Assembly: GCF_009909185.1 (NCBI RefSeq)
Contig: NZ_JAAAMV010000001.1
Location: 558,001-622,000, forward strand
Source: Paenibacillus glycinis
Lineage (GTDB): Bacteria > Bacillota > Bacilli > Paenibacillales > Paenibacillaceae
Direction of reading: 5' to 3'
Length of the DNA: 64,000 nt
In this document: piece after piece, positions 16,306 through 25,757 of the stretch
Position numbering within the stretch: the first letter of the stretch is position 1
Layout of the letters: every line of letters begins with the position of its first letter
Translations under genes and position numbers: made by a program
The notes under the pieces: generated by a model
Told to the model about the DNA's origin: nothing
The model's input: the letters and a program-made list of their open reading frames with translations, nothing else
Databases searched by the model: none

Positions 16306-17288
16306 GCTGCTCCATCCCTTCCCGAAGTACTGTGAATGGTTTCGATCGTGACGCTTCGCTCTTGAAGAAGTGACGGATGGATAATCGCCCGGTAGGTCCC
16401 GTCTGCAACAAGCTTTCCCGCATCCAAGCCGATAAGCACTTTCTTGGACTGAAATACGTCCCCGTCCCGGTCGACGATGACCAGATCCGGTTTGATGGCA
16501 AGCATGAACTGCGCGCCGCGGTTCACCCCCCGGTATGGCACAAGCCGCAAACGATCCTGCCATACGAAAGGCTCATGGTCCGTCATGCCCGCGATAAGCT
16601 GATCCACCTTCGCCTCCCGGATGAGACGAAACCATGCCGCCGGGAGCACATCCTCCCACACGGAAGCTTCCATGACCATCACCGGCGTTCTCGTCAGCGG
16701 TTCGTACAGCTGATTCCCCGTATCGATCAGGCCCGTGCAGCCATGCACATGATCGCCGATTCGCACGCTCACCTCCGCGAGATGGGTTGTGACCAGATCC
16801 CGCTCCCGACGCTGCGCCATCACCGAACGGTAAATATAGTAGCCGACCACCACGATGCCGAACAAGAAGATCATCGTCGTGCTCAGCATGAAGCTCGGTT
16901 TGCCATTCACGTAGATGACGGTCCGCCACAGCTGGTTCGAGCTGTTCATGAACAAATAATGAAACCCGAGCACCGCTCCGGCGGCAGCGAAGTTAACCCC
17001 GTAAAACGCGCCGGTCAATCGGACAAAATGCTGCACGCTTCCAAATCCGAAGGCGATGAACAGCATGACGACGGACAACAGCAGCTTGACGACGATCGTA
17101 AACAGAAACGACAACGACGGAAAAACGATCATGACGGCATACAAGGAACCGACGCCGGCGGCCAGCAGCACCCGCCACCATTTGGCGCGAATGCTTCGCA
17201 CCCAGGCGGTAAGCAATAGATTGGCGCCGTCGATCAACAGGTTTACCAGAAACAGTACGTCGATATAAACGGCATCCAGCACCTTCAC
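16284..17288 (-). CDS. spoIIGA: SpoIIGA, pro-sigma-E processing aspartyl protease
   Basis: Membrane protease of the sporulation septum that cleaves pro-SigE after the SpoIIR signal. The N-terminal half has five hydrophobic segments (within residues 5-160), and the C-terminal half is a retropepsin-like domain with catalytic D189 in [12 protein letters not shown] and [11 protein letters not shown] near 300. 334 residues (about 310 in Bacillus). The start is GTG at 17288 or GTG at 17282; both fit the ribosome site AGGAAGG poorly and the two cannot be told apart. It is co-transcribed with sigE. Confidence 0.95.
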   Translation of the reverse strand: MKVLDAVYIDVLFLVNLLIDGANLLLTAWVRSIRAKWWRVLLAAGVGSLYAVMIVFPSLSFLFTIVVKLLLSVVMLFIAFGFGSVQHFVRLTGAFYGVNFAAAGAVLGFHYLFMNSSNQLWRTVIYVNGKPSFMLSTTMIFLFGIVVVGYYIYRSVMAQRRERDLVTTHLAEVSVRIGDHVHGCTGLIDTGNQLYEPLTRTPVMVMEASVWEDVLPAAWFRLIREAKVDQLIAGMTDHEPFVWQDRLRLVPYRGVNRGAQFMLAIKPDLVIVDRDGDVFQSKKVLIGLDAGKLVADGTYRAIIHPSLLQERSVTIETIHSTSGRDGAACSSNGN

Positions 17289-17326
17289 CTTCCTGCTGCG
17301 GGTCCCACTCTTCGCCCCTCTTAAAA

Positions 17327-17414
17327 GCTTTCGCGAGTTTCCCGCGAGGCTTTCGCGAGTTTCTCGCGAGGTATCCGCACGCTTTACGCGCGGCGCTCGC
17401 CAGGCTCCCGCGAT
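17327..17414. repeat. Four 22-base tandem units with palindromic core upstream of spoIIGA
   Basis: Units start at 17327, 17349, 17371 and 17393. The first two are identical but for one base (GCTTTCGCGAG then TTTCCCGCGAG or TTTCTCGCGAG); the other two are diverged. In the second unit TCGCGAG-TTT-CTCGCGA is a perfect inverted repeat. They lie between the spoIIGA promoter and its start codon, so they would be in the mRNA leader as hairpins. Confidence 0.75.
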
Positions 17415-17443
17415 CTTTTATCGAGGAAGAGCGGCTTGTGTCT

Positions 17444-17510
17444 AGTATAGTTAAATCCTATTACGATGTCTGTCTAAACATGCCGTCAGGAGCGATCTTT
17501 TTTTGTCGAG
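17444..17510 (-). promoter_or_regulatory. Probable Spo0A-controlled promoter of spoIIGA-sigE
   Basis: Minus strand -35-like TAGACA (17476-17471) and -10 TATACT (17449-17444) are 21 bases apart. The B. subtilis spoIIG promoter also has an unusually long spacer (22) and needs Spo0A. A near-consensus 0A box, TGTCGAG on the plus strand (17504-17510, 6 of 7), lies upstream, and TGCCGTC (17481-17487) is a weaker one near the -35. The 321-base interval 17289-17609 holds only this promoter, the 22-base repeats and the ftsZ terminator. Confidence 0.6.
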
Positions 17511-17561
17511 CGAACCGCCGCCGATATAAGGGACAAGCTTGGCGAACATGCCCGTTTCTAG

Positions 17562-17597
17562 CAAAAAAGCCGCTTCCGTAGATACGGAAAGCGGCTA
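17562..17597 (-). terminator. Terminator of ftsZ (end of dcw cluster)
   Basis: Minus strand GCCGCTTTCCGTA-TC-TACGGAAGCGGC, nearly perfect, then TTTTTTGC; 12 bases after the ftsZ stop. Confidence 0.95.
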
Positions 17598-17609
17598 AAG
17601 TCCTCATTA

Positions 17610-18743
17610 TTACCGATCGTTGTTGCGGCGGTTGCGAAGAAACGCGGGAATGTCGAGCTGGTCGCTGGACACCGGCGTACCGAACGGTTTCGGTCCATTG
17701 CCCGCAGCCGGCTGACGCGGCGGTTCGGACGCCGCCGGCGCCTCGTTATGCTGCGTGCCGACGGTCGGACGGCGCAGCGGCTGCGCGCCGCGATGTTCGA
17801 AGCCGGTCGCGATGACCGTCACTTTGATTTCTTCCTTCAAGTTCTCGTCGATGCTTGCGCCGAAGATCATGTTCACGTCCGGATCGGATGCGGATATGAC
17901 GATCTCCGCCGCTTCGTTGACCTCGTACAGCGACAGGTTCGAGCCGCCGGTGATGTTCATGATAATGCCGCGCGCGCCGTCGATGGACGTTTCCAGCAGC
18001 GGGCTTTGAATCGCCTTGCGCGCCGCTTCCGCCGCGCGGTTCTCGCCGGTCGCATTGCCGATGCCCATCAGCGCGGAACCGCGTTCCGTCATGATAGTCT
18101 TGACGTCGGCGAAGTCGAGGTTGATGAGACCCGGCACCGCGATCAGATCGGAGATGCCTTGCACGGCCTGCTTCAAGACGTTATCCGCTTCGCGGAACGC
18201 TTCGAGCATCGGCGTCTTCTTGTCGACGATCTCGAGCAGCCGGTCATTCGGAATGACGATCAGCGTATCGACTTTTTCTTTGAGCGCTTCGATGCCGAGC
18301 TCGGCTTGTCCGGAGCGCTTGCGGCCTTCAAACGTGAAAGGGCGCGTCACGACGCCGACAGTCAGCGCGCCGCACTCGCGAGCGATCTCGGCGATGACCG
18401 GAGCGGCTCCCGTGCCGGTTCCGCCGCCCATGCCCGCGGTCACGAACACCATGTCCGCGCCCTTGAGCGTGTTCATGACGGATTCGCGGGATTCTTCGGC
18501 CGCTTTCTTGCCCACTTCCGGGTTGGCGCCCGCGCCGAGTCCGCGCGTCAGCTTGTCGCCGATCTGCAGCTTCTGTTCGGCTTTGGCCATATGGAGCGCC
18601 TGCGCATCCGTATTCACCGTAATAAATTCAACGCCTCTGACGCCATTCTCGATCATCCGGTTGACGGCATTGCTACCGCCGCCGCCAACGCCGATGACTT
18701 TGATTTGAGCCATCTGCTCCATATCGAAATCGAATTCCAACAT
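17610..18743 (-). CDS. ftsZ: Cell division GTPase FtsZ
   Basis: Tubulin-like GTPase forming the Z ring at midcell and, in sporulation, near the poles. 377 residues: GTP-binding GGGTGTG (106-112), the N-terminal [15 protein letters not shown], the T7 loop [13 protein letters not shown] near 205-217 that completes the GTPase site of the next subunit, a variable linker (about 320-360), and the C-terminal peptide [11 protein letters not shown] that binds FtsA and SepF. ATG at 18743. 16 bases after ftsA. Confidence 0.98.
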   Translation of the reverse strand: MLEFDFDMEQMAQIKVIGVGGGGSNAVNRMIENGVRGVEFITVNTDAQALHMAKAEQKLQIGDKLTRGLGAGANPEVGKKAAEESRESVMNTLKGADMVFVTAGMGGGTGTGAAPVIAEIARECGALTVGVVTRPFTFEGRKRSGQAELGIEALKEKVDTLIVIPNDRLLEIVDKKTPMLEAFREADNVLKQAVQGISDLIAVPGLINLDFADVKTIMTERGSALMGIGNATGENRAAEAARKAIQSPLLETSIDGARGIIMNITGGSNLSLYEVNEAAEIVISASDPDVNMIFGASIDENLKEEIKVTVIATGFEHRGAQPLRRPTVGTQHNEAPAASEPPRQPAAGNGPKPFGTPVSSDQLDIPAFLRNRRNNDR

Positions 18744-18759
18744 GCTGAAGTTCCCCCGA

Positions 18760-20004
18760 TCAAATAAATTCGCTAAACATATTTTTCAAACGCTCGAAAA
18801 GGCCGGGCTTCGAGGGAGTATTTGTTGCGTTTGCCTTCCTGTTCGCGCTCTTTTTCGGCGCGGATCCGGTGCGGCCCCTCATGTATTTCGATACATATTG
18901 AATCATGCCGACACCGCTCGTGAAAGCCGGGTCACGGACGCCGATATAGTCCGGTACGGCAATGCGTACGCTCGCTTCCAATTCGTGCTGGGCAAGCGGC
19001 AGCGTGCCCGCCATGGTGACGGTCCCGCCGGTCAGCACGTACCCGTTGATTTTGTCGCCGTAGCCCAAACGCCGGACTTCCTGGCGGATCAAGTGAAAAA
19101 TTTCCTGCATCCGCGGTTCGATGATGTTGGCCAGGTCAACCTGGGTGAATTCCTTCTCCACGTTGCTGCCCATGCGCATGACCTTGAATTTCTGATCCTC
19201 CGCGGCGTCGTCCACGAGCGCGCAGCCGAATTTCTGCTTGATCTTCTCCGCTTGCTCCGTCTGGGTCCGAAGACCGTACGATATGTCGCTCGTCACGTAT
19301 TCGCCGCCGACCGGCAGCGTGGACGTCGCGACGATGCTCCCTTGTTCGAAAATAGCAATCGTGCTGGAGCCTGCGCCGATATCCGCAAGCACAGTGCCCA
19401 TCATTTTCTCGTCTTTGGTTAACGACATTTGGCCGGATGCCAGCGACATCAGGATAATGCCGGATATGCGCAAATTGGCTTTCTCGACGCACCGGACTAA
19501 GTTATGTATCGCCGTCTTCGCTCCGGTTACGACTGTCGCTTCCACTTCCAAACGGACGCCGATCATGCCGCGCGGATCGGAAATGCCTTCCAGTCCGTCC
19601 ACCAAATATTGCTTCGGCACCAGATTGATGATTTCTCGTTCGGGAGGCAGCGCGACGACTTTAGCCGCTTGCAGGACACGCTCGATATCTTCTTCTCCGA
19701 TCTCGCGGTCTTCGTTGGAAATCGCGACAACGCCGTGATTCGTCTGCAATCCGATATGGTTGCCCTGAATGCCTACATATACATCGGTTATTTGAATATC
19801 GACCATCCGCTCAGCGTGGTCCACAGCGTTTCGAATCGATGCGACGGTCTGGTCAATATCAACGATAGCGCCTTTGCGTATACCTTCTGAGTCGGCAGAT
19901 CCAACTCCAATAATATTAATGACGCCGTTATTTACCTCGCCAATAATAGCACGAACCTTGGATGTACCGATGTCCAAACTCACGATGATGTCATTGCTGC
20001 TCAA
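18760..20004 (-). CDS. ftsA: Cell division protein FtsA
   Basis: Actin-like ATPase that tethers FtsZ to the membrane. [16 protein letters not shown] (phosphate 1 loop) is at the N-terminus, [13 protein letters not shown] and [11 protein letters not shown] are the other actin-fold motifs, the 1C domain lies near 80-160, and the C-terminal amphipathic helix ([15 protein letters not shown]) is the membrane anchor. I start at TTG 20004, which has GGAGGTG 7 bases upstream; the ATG at 20028 has no ribosome site. 414 residues. Confidence 0.97.
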   Translation of the reverse strand: MSSNDIIVSLDIGTSKVRAIIGEVNNGVINIIGVGSADSEGIRKGAIVDIDQTVASIRNAVDHAERMVDIQITDVYVGIQGNHIGLQTNHGVVAISNEDREIGEEDIERVLQAAKVVALPPEREIINLVPKQYLVDGLEGISDPRGMIGVRLEVEATVVTGAKTAIHNLVRCVEKANLRISGIILMSLASGQMSLTKDEKMMGTVLADIGAGSSTIAIFEQGSIVATSTLPVGGEYVTSDISYGLRTQTEQAEKIKQKFGCALVDDAAEDQKFKVMRMGSNVEKEFTQVDLANIIEPRMQEIFHLIRQEVRRLGYGDKINGYVLTGGTVTMAGTLPLAQHELEASVRIAVPDYIGVRDPAFTSGVGMIQYVSKYMRGRTGSAPKKSANRKANATNTPSKPGLFERLKNMFSEFI

Positions 20005-20074
20005 CCTCTGGCACCTCCGTTTCAACATTGATAAGGTACGTTTCTTTGCCGTGCCTGTGCATGCATTTCTTCTT

Positions 20075-20101
20075 ATTCAACGCAGTACTCATTTTCCCTC
20101 T
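20075..20101 (-). promoter_or_regulatory. Possible sigma-H-type promoter of ftsAZ
   Basis: In the 232-base divIB-ftsA gap, minus-strand AGAGGGAAAAT and TTGAAT resemble -35 and -10 elements of sigma-H. In B. subtilis a sigma-H promoter raises ftsAZ in sporulation. The match is loose and rests partly on that analogy. Confidence 0.3.
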
Positions 20102-20236
20102 TTTTTCAACAATTTTTTCAACATTTTATTTATGCTGCCCGCGTGTCCGGGCGTATGTCCGGCATCGTCCGTTTCGAATAAAATGCAAAGGGGGTTAAAT
20201 AAATCTACATAAATAAAATTCTATCACTCTTTGAAG

Positions 20237-21001
20237 CTATTGAGTAGTCTCTTTTTGCGTAACGGCGGGATTTTCCGGCTCTTCGGGGACGAACGGCGCG
20301 TATTTATCCGCAAGCAGCAGCGTAATGGTTCCGGGCGGCTGAATTTCGATCACGGCATTCATCGTCGCGATCTTATCGGCCAGCAGCGAGACCGCCGTAA
20401 TGACCTCGAAGCGCGTCCTGGTGTAGATTTTGATCCGGTCGGGATAGGACGTCGACGGCACCGGGCTGATCTCGGAGAAATCGGACAGCGATTGCTCCGG
20501 AATCGCGGCCAGCGCCTTGCACAGGGAGGCGAGCACGGGATCGCCGGTCTTCCAGCCCGATAGGATCGGTTTGTCGACGACGAGGTCGGCTCCCGCGGGA
20601 ACCCCGGTTCCGTTCGCCAAAACCGCCGTCAGTTCTCCTTTGTTCGACAACGAGTACGCGACGGTCTCGTATTCCTGCACGTGAATCGTGATGCCGCCCG
20701 GGAACGATTTGGTCACTCGGACGTTCTTGATCGGCTTCATGGCGCGGATTCTGGCCTCGATCGTTTCGGTCGACGTGCCGAAGAAGGAATCGCCCGCCGC
20801 GATGCCGGCGGTTTTGCGGATATCCGCTGCCTGCATGACCTTCTGTCCTTCGACCGTCACGGTCGATACTTTGCTAATGGAGGAATTGAAGAACAGCACG
20901 CCCAATATCACGATAAAAAGCAGCACGAGCACCGCCAGCAACTTTTTGCCGCCTCTGCGCCGTTTGACTGGTTCCCGCAGAACGGGCATCTTCTCTTGCA
21001 T
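20237..21001 (-). CDS. divIB: Cell division protein DivIB/FtsQ
   Basis: Bitopic divisome protein that forms a complex with FtsL and DivIC. A short basic cytoplasmic tail (VKRRRGGKK) is followed by one membrane helix (about 20-40), a POTRA domain (46-115, SISKVSTVTVEGQKVMQAAD...VQEYETVAYSLSNKGEL) and the beta domain to about 230; a proline-rich tail ends the protein. 254 residues, typical for the family. In Bacillus ylxW, ylxX and sbp lie between divIB and ftsA; they are absent here. Confidence 0.94.
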   Translation of the reverse strand: MQEKMPVLREPVKRRRGGKKLLAVLVLLFIVILGVLFFNSSISKVSTVTVEGQKVMQAADIRKTAGIAAGDSFFGTSTETIEARIRAMKPIKNVRVTKSFPGGITIHVQEYETVAYSLSNKGELTAVLANGTGVPAGADLVVDKPILSGWKTGDPVLASLCKALAAIPEQSLSDFSEISPVPSTSYPDRIKIYTRTRFEVITAVSLLADKIATMNAVIEIQPPGTITLLLADKYAPFVPEEPENPAVTQKETTQ

Positions 21002-21094
21002 GGCTTGTCCCCTATTCGTATAAACGCAAACGGCGTCCCGCCGCTGATGGGCTGGAGCCGCTTACGCGTTATCTATCTGGTTCGGGATGCTGAC

Positions 21095-22375
21095 TCAAGG
21101 CACGATCGTATTGTTGGGTACGGGTGAAAAGCGGGTAATCCTGGCGCCCAGACGGCCAAGCATCGTCTCGATCCGGTCGTAGCCGCGGTCGATGTGGTGT
21201 ACCTGCTCGACGACGGTCTTGCCTTGCGCGGCAAGCCCCGCGATCACGAGGGCCGCGCCCGCGCGCAAATCCGTCGCTTCCACCGTCGCGCCGTAGAGCC
21301 TGGAAACGCCGCGTATGAACGCGGAGCTAAGATCGACGCGAATGTCCGCACCCATGCGGGCGAGTTCATCCACGTGCTTGAACCTGCCTTCGAAGATCGT
21401 TTCCTTCATGACGCTGACGCCGTCGGCCAGGGCCAGCAAGACCATGATCTGCGATTGAAGATCGGTCGGAAATGCCGGGTACGGCGAGGTGACGATCCGA
21501 TCAATCGATTTGGGACGCGAAGCGGTTCCCACCTTGATTATATCACCGTCTACCGCTATTTGAACACCTGTGCGCCTGAGCACATGGATGAGAGAGGTTA
21601 GATGCGAAGGGCAGGTATTGAGCAGCGTCACCTGTCCGCGAGTCGCGGCCGCCGCCACCATCACCGTTCCGGTCACGATGCGGTCCGGAATGACCTGATA
21701 GCTGCAAGGCGTCAGCTTCTCTACCCCTTCGACGGTTATCGTGTCCGTGCCGGCGCCGATGATCTTCGCGCCCATGCGGTTCAGAAAATGCTGCAAATCT
21801 TGGATCTCCGGTTCTCTCGCGGCGTTGCTGATCGTCGTCAGCCCTTCCGCAAGCACGGCGGCCATCATAATGTTCTCCGTTGCGCCGACGCTCGGAAAAT
21901 CCAGATGGATCTCCGCGCCCATCAGCTTCTTCGCATAGCAGACGATCCGGCTCCCGTCTTCTTCGATTTCCGCGCCGAGCGCCTCCAGGCCGCTCAGATG
22001 CAAATCGATTTTCCGTTCTCCGATCGCGCAACCGCCAGGCTGATAAATCGTCACTTCGCCGAACCTGGCCAACAGCGGCCCCATCAGAAAGATGGAGGAG
22101 CGCATCTGGCGCATCAGCGCTTCAGGAATGTGGGAAGAATGCAGGCTTGACGTGTCGAGCCGCACGGTTTGATCATCGTGCTCCGCCCGGCAACCGAGCT
22201 CGCGCAAAATGTTCAGCATGACGTCGATGTCCAGCAGTTTGGGCACATGGTCGATCGTCACTTTTCCTTCTACCAGCATGCATGCAGCCAAAATCGGCAA
22301 AGCGGCATTTTTCGCGCCTTGGATAACAATGGTTCCTGAGAGAGGTTTCCCGCCTTCAATCACCAATTTGTCCAA
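21095..22375 (-). CDS. murA: UDP-N-acetylglucosamine 1-carboxyvinyltransferase MurA
   Basis: First committed step of peptidoglycan synthesis: transfers enolpyruvate from PEP to UDP-GlcNAc. K22-N23 (QGAKNAALP) and the active-site cysteine C116 in YQPGGCAIG are present, so the enzyme should be sensitive to fosfomycin. 426 residues in two repeated domains. Start is TTG at 22375 with GGAGGTGA 5-7 bases upstream. It lies between murB and divIB; in B. subtilis the murA paralogues are outside the dcw cluster. Confidence 0.97.
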   Translation of the reverse strand: MDKLVIEGGKPLSGTIVIQGAKNAALPILAACMLVEGKVTIDHVPKLLDIDVMLNILRELGCRAEHDDQTVRLDTSSLHSSHIPEALMRQMRSSIFLMGPLLARFGEVTIYQPGGCAIGERKIDLHLSGLEALGAEIEEDGSRIVCYAKKLMGAEIHLDFPSVGATENIMMAAVLAEGLTTISNAAREPEIQDLQHFLNRMGAKIIGAGTDTITVEGVEKLTPCSYQVIPDRIVTGTVMVAAAATRGQVTLLNTCPSHLTSLIHVLRRTGVQIAVDGDIIKVGTASRPKSIDRIVTSPYPAFPTDLQSQIMVLLALADGVSVMKETIFEGRFKHVDELARMGADIRVDLSSAFIRGVSRLYGATVEATDLRAGAALVIAGLAAQGKTVVEQVHHIDRGYDRIETMLGRLGARITRFSPVPNNTIVP

Positions 22376-22390
22376 TTTATCACCTCCGAA

Positions 22391-23296
22391 TTACCGCTCA
22401 CCCACAACCAGTACCTCCGTCACCAGCTCGATGCCGAATTTTTCCCGAACGGTCTTGCGTACGGTCGTTATCAGGGTGAGGACATCTTCAGCTGTCGCTT
22501 GCCCGGTGTTGACAATGAAATTGGCGTGCTGCGCGGATACTTCCGCGCCACCTTGTCGCATACCCTTTAACCCGGCTTCTTGAATCAGCCTTGCGGCATG
22601 ATCGTTGGGCGGATTTCGAAATACGCTCCCCGCGGACGGCAGTTTCAGCGGCTGGGTGTGGAGCCTGCGCTGTTTGAGCGCGGCCATGGACGCCGCGATC
22701 GTTTTCCGGTCTCCCTCTTCCAGCTCGAATACCGCGCCCGTCACGATGCCCGGACTTTCGTGGAGAACGGAATGACGATAGGAAAACGCCATCTCCTCTG
22801 CCCCGAAGCGAACCAATTCCCCTGTTTCCAGCACAATGTCAGCTGATTTGAATATACGTGACACATCGGATCCGTGGGCGCCTGCGTTCATGTAGACGGC
22901 TCCGCCGACCGAGCCCGGAATTCCCCCCGCGAATTCCAGTCCCGTCAATCCCTCCTTGCCGGCCATGACCGACAATTTAATGAAGGAATATGCGGCTCCC
23001 GCATGAACGAGCGTGCCATCGAATCGCGCATAATCGAATCGTTCGCCCGGCTGAATGACGACGCCCCGGATTCCCTTGTCGCTGACAAGCATGTTGGAAC
23101 CGCGTCCGAGATTGGTCCATCGCAACCCGTGCTGATGAAGCAACCGGACGACCGACACCAGCTGGTCTTGGGTATCCGGAATGATCAGGACGTCCGCCGG
23201 CCCGCCGATCTTCCATGTCGTATATGCTGCCAGCGGTTCGTTGTACATGACGCTGCCCGCGTCGATTTCACGTAAATCCGCCAAAAACTGCTCCAT
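22391..23296 (-). CDS. murB: UDP-N-acetylenolpyruvoylglucosamine reductase MurB (type II)
   Basis: FAD enzyme reducing the MurA product to UDP-MurNAc. YTTWKIGGPAD starts the FAD domain, GIPGSVGGAVYMNAGAHG binds the cofactor, and LPSAGSVFRNP carries the catalytic serine of the type II form. 301 residues from ATG 23296, which has a perfect AAGGAGGT 7 bases upstream; upstream in-frame codons are unsupported. It is separated from murG by 204 bases without a coding frame. Confidence 0.96.
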   Translation of the reverse strand: MEQFLADLREIDAGSVMYNEPLAAYTTWKIGGPADVLIIPDTQDQLVSVVRLLHQHGLRWTNLGRGSNMLVSDKGIRGVVIQPGERFDYARFDGTLVHAGAAYSFIKLSVMAGKEGLTGLEFAGGIPGSVGGAVYMNAGAHGSDVSRIFKSADIVLETGELVRFGAEEMAFSYRHSVLHESPGIVTGAVFELEEGDRKTIAASMAALKQRRLHTQPLKLPSAGSVFRNPPNDHAARLIQEAGLKGMRQGGAEVSAQHANFIVNTGQATAEDVLTLITTVRKTVREKFGIELVTEVLVVGER

Positions 23297-23500
23297 TTGT
23301 CGTACCTCCTTCTGCTGCAAGCGACTGAAACCTCCAGGCGTTCGCCCCTTCTTCCGAGCGGCCCGTTCCCGCGCTGCCGGCATGCGTCAAGCGCAGCTTC
23401 CAGCCGGGTTTCAAGCCCTCAGGATGATGGTCACGATTATGCTGTATACTATGCCTTCCCGCACAGGAGTGTGACAATCGCCTATTTGACAGGCACCGGC

Positions 23501-24607
23501 TTACTTCCCGGTCAGCCGCTTCAGCTCGCCGACGATCATCGCCGCCGAGTCCGGCATGCCGAGCGCCCGTGCCGCCTCGCCCATCTTCGCATGGACGTGC
23601 TTATCGTTCATAATGCCGACGATGCGCCCGAACAGCGCCGCCGCGTTCAAATCGCGTTCGCGAATCATCTCCGCCGCCCCGGCATCCGCCAGGCTGCGGG
23701 CATTCGCCTCTTGATGGTTGTTCGTCACGTTCGGCGACGGAACGAGAATCGAAGGAATGCCGAGCGCCGTGATCTCCGCCAAGGAAGAAGCCCCCGATCG
23801 GCCGACGACCAGCTGCGACGCGGCCAGCACCTCCGGCATCCGGTGCAGATACGGCAGCACCTGCAAACGGGCCGGAAGCTTCGGCGACGCCGCCTTGATG
23901 CGGCTCATCGTTCCCTCGTAATAGCTTTCTCCGGTTACAAACACAAAATGGACGTCTGGCAGCCGCCCGAGCAGCGGTACAATGTCCACCATCACGTCGT
24001 TTATCGCCTTCGCCCCCCGGCTTCCGCCGACCAGCAGCACGATCCGGCTGCGCGGCGGGATGCCGAGCAGGGCAAAGCCTGCTTGCTTATCGGCGCGCAC
24101 GACGTTCGTCGCGCAAGGATTGCCGGTATAGATCGTGCTTCGCGACCGCTTGAACTGCGTCAACGCCGTCTCGAAGCTGACCGCGACGCTGTCCGCGTAG
24201 CGGGACAGAAATTGATTGGTCAAGCCCGCGACGGCATTCTGCTCGTGGATGAGCGTGGGAATGCCCAGCTTCGCGGCCGCATATAAGACAGGGCCGCAGA
24301 CGTAGCCGCCCGTGCCCACGACCGCGTCGGGTTTGAATTCCCGCAGCAGCTGCTTGGAGCGGCGAACGCCTTTCAGAAACCGCATGACCGTTCGTACATT
24401 ATCGTAAGACAGCTTCCGTTTGAAGCCGGTGATTTCGACGGGCTCGAAGGCGATGCCTTGGGCGGGAACGATGCGGCTCTCCAGCCCTTTCGGGGAGCCG
24501 ATGTAGAGCAAAGACGAACCCGGCTCCTCCGCCATGACCTGCTTGCCGATCGCAAGCGCGGGATAGATATGGCCGCCGGTTCCGCCGCCCGACAATACGA
24601 TACGCAT
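23501..24607 (-). CDS. murG: Lipid II synthase MurG
   Basis: Membrane-associated GT28 glycosyltransferase that adds GlcNAc from UDP-GlcNAc to lipid I, making lipid II. GGGTGGH (7-13) near the N-terminus, GTGGYVCGPVLYAA, IHEQNAVAGLTN and the donor site LVVGRSGASSLAEI ... NNHQEANAR. 368 residues. The ATG at 24607 has GAGGTGA 8 bases upstream, overlapping the spoVE stop; GTG at 24619 is less likely. Confidence 0.97.
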   Translation of the reverse strand: MRIVLSGGGTGGHIYPALAIGKQVMAEEPGSSLLYIGSPKGLESRIVPAQGIAFEPVEITGFKRKLSYDNVRTVMRFLKGVRRSKQLLREFKPDAVVGTGGYVCGPVLYAAAKLGIPTLIHEQNAVAGLTNQFLSRYADSVAVSFETALTQFKRSRSTIYTGNPCATNVVRADKQAGFALLGIPPRSRIVLLVGGSRGAKAINDVMVDIVPLLGRLPDVHFVFVTGESYYEGTMSRIKAASPKLPARLQVLPYLHRMPEVLAASQLVVGRSGASSLAEITALGIPSILVPSPNVTNNHQEANARSLADAGAAEMIRERDLNAAALFGRIVGIMNDKHVHAKMGEAARALGMPDSAAMIVGELKRLTGK

Positions 24608-24615
24608 AATGAAGC

Positions 24616-25713
24616 TCACCTCGAATAACGGGATATATTAAGCAAAATGCCAAGCGCGGTCAGCAGCAAGGTTAGCGACGAGCCTCCGTAGCTGACGAGC
24701 GGCAGCGTGATGCCCGTTACGGGAAGCATGCCGATAACGACGCCGATGTTGATGAAGACCTGCACGGCCACGATGCCGATGATGCCGACCGCGAGCAGGC
24801 TTCCGAACGTATCCGGCGCCGCGATCGCGGTCCGCATGCCGCGCCATAAGAGAATGCCGAACAATAGAATGATGGCCGCGCCGCCGATAAAGCCGAGTTC
24901 CTCCGAAAGTATCGAAAAAATGAAGTCCGTCTGCGGCTCCGGCAAATAATTGAATTTCTGGCGGCTCATGCCGAGACCCAGGCCGACGAGTCCGCCGGGG
25001 CCGATCGCGTAGAGCGACTGGATCGATTGATAGCCGGCGCCGAGCGGGTCGGCCCATGGATCCAGGAACGCGGTGATTCGCTGAAGTCTGTAGGGCGCCG
25101 CCAAGATCAGTCCGACCAAGCCGGCGACGCCGACGAGCGCGAGCGAGCCCAGATGGCGAATGCGCGCGCCCGCCGTATAAATAATGAGCAGCGAGGCGCC
25201 GATCATGACCGCCCCCGTGCCCAGATCCGGCTGAAGCATGATGAGGCCGAATGCCAAGCCGAGAATGCCGAGCGGCGGCAGCAGCCCTTTCGCGAACTGC
25301 GTGACCGCCTGCTGCTTCTCGGCTAACAGCTTGGCCAAGAAAATAACCATCGCCAGCTTCATGAATTCCGACGGCTGGATGCCGAAGGAACTGATGCCGA
25401 GCCAGCTGCGCGCCCCCCCGCGGACGACGCCGACGCCGGGGATCAACACGATCAGCAGCATGCCGAAACAAACGAGGAGGCCGAACTTGGCCCACTTCTT
25501 CCAAATCCAGTAGTCCGCGTTCATCGCGACGATCATCGCCCCGATGCCGAGCGCAGCGAACAGCACCTGGCGTTTGACGTAATAAAATTTGTCCCCGTAG
25601 TCGTGAAAGGCCAACACGGCACTGGCGCTGTACACCATGATGAGACCGATGGCGAGAATGAGCAGAATCGAGATAATCATCCACATATCCGGGGCGGACC
25701 TGGCTTTGGCCAT
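24616..25713 (-). CDS. spoVE: SEDS glycosyltransferase SpoVE/FtsW
   Basis: Polytopic peptidoglycan polymerase of the SEDS family with ten hydrophobic segments over 365 residues. Family blocks are visible: GARSWLGISSFGIQPSEFMKL, MLQPDLGTG, GLGLGMSRQKFNYLPEPQTDFIF, and the C-terminal LPLVSYGGSSL. In Bacillus the copy at this place, between murD and murG, is SpoVE, which works with SpoVD in spore cortex synthesis, while FtsW is elsewhere; here it could serve either or both roles. AGAGGTG precedes the ATG at 7 bases. Confidence 0.93.
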   Translation of the reverse strand: MAKARSAPDMWMIISILLILAIGLIMVYSASAVLAFHDYGDKFYYVKRQVLFAALGIGAMIVAMNADYWIWKKWAKFGLLVCFGMLLIVLIPGVGVVRGGARSWLGISSFGIQPSEFMKLAMVIFLAKLLAEKQQAVTQFAKGLLPPLGILGLAFGLIMLQPDLGTGAVMIGASLLIIYTAGARIRHLGSLALVGVAGLVGLILAAPYRLQRITAFLDPWADPLGAGYQSIQSLYAIGPGGLVGLGLGMSRQKFNYLPEPQTDFIFSILSEELGFIGGAAIILLFGILLWRGMRTAIAAPDTFGSLLAVGIIGIVAVQVFINIGVVIGMLPVTGITLPLVSYGGSSLTLLLTALGILLNISRYSR

Positions 25714-25757
25714 GCGCGAACACCTCTTGCGAGCTGAAGTAGGGACAAGCCCCCTAC

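Noticed and set aside
17327-17414. CRISPR array
   Set aside because: The 22-base units are contiguous with no spacers and no cas genes are near; they are tandem palindromic repeats.
24638-25723. 361-codon second frame over spoVE
   Set aside because: Shadow of spoVE in the same strand; a low-complexity Arg/His-rich product.
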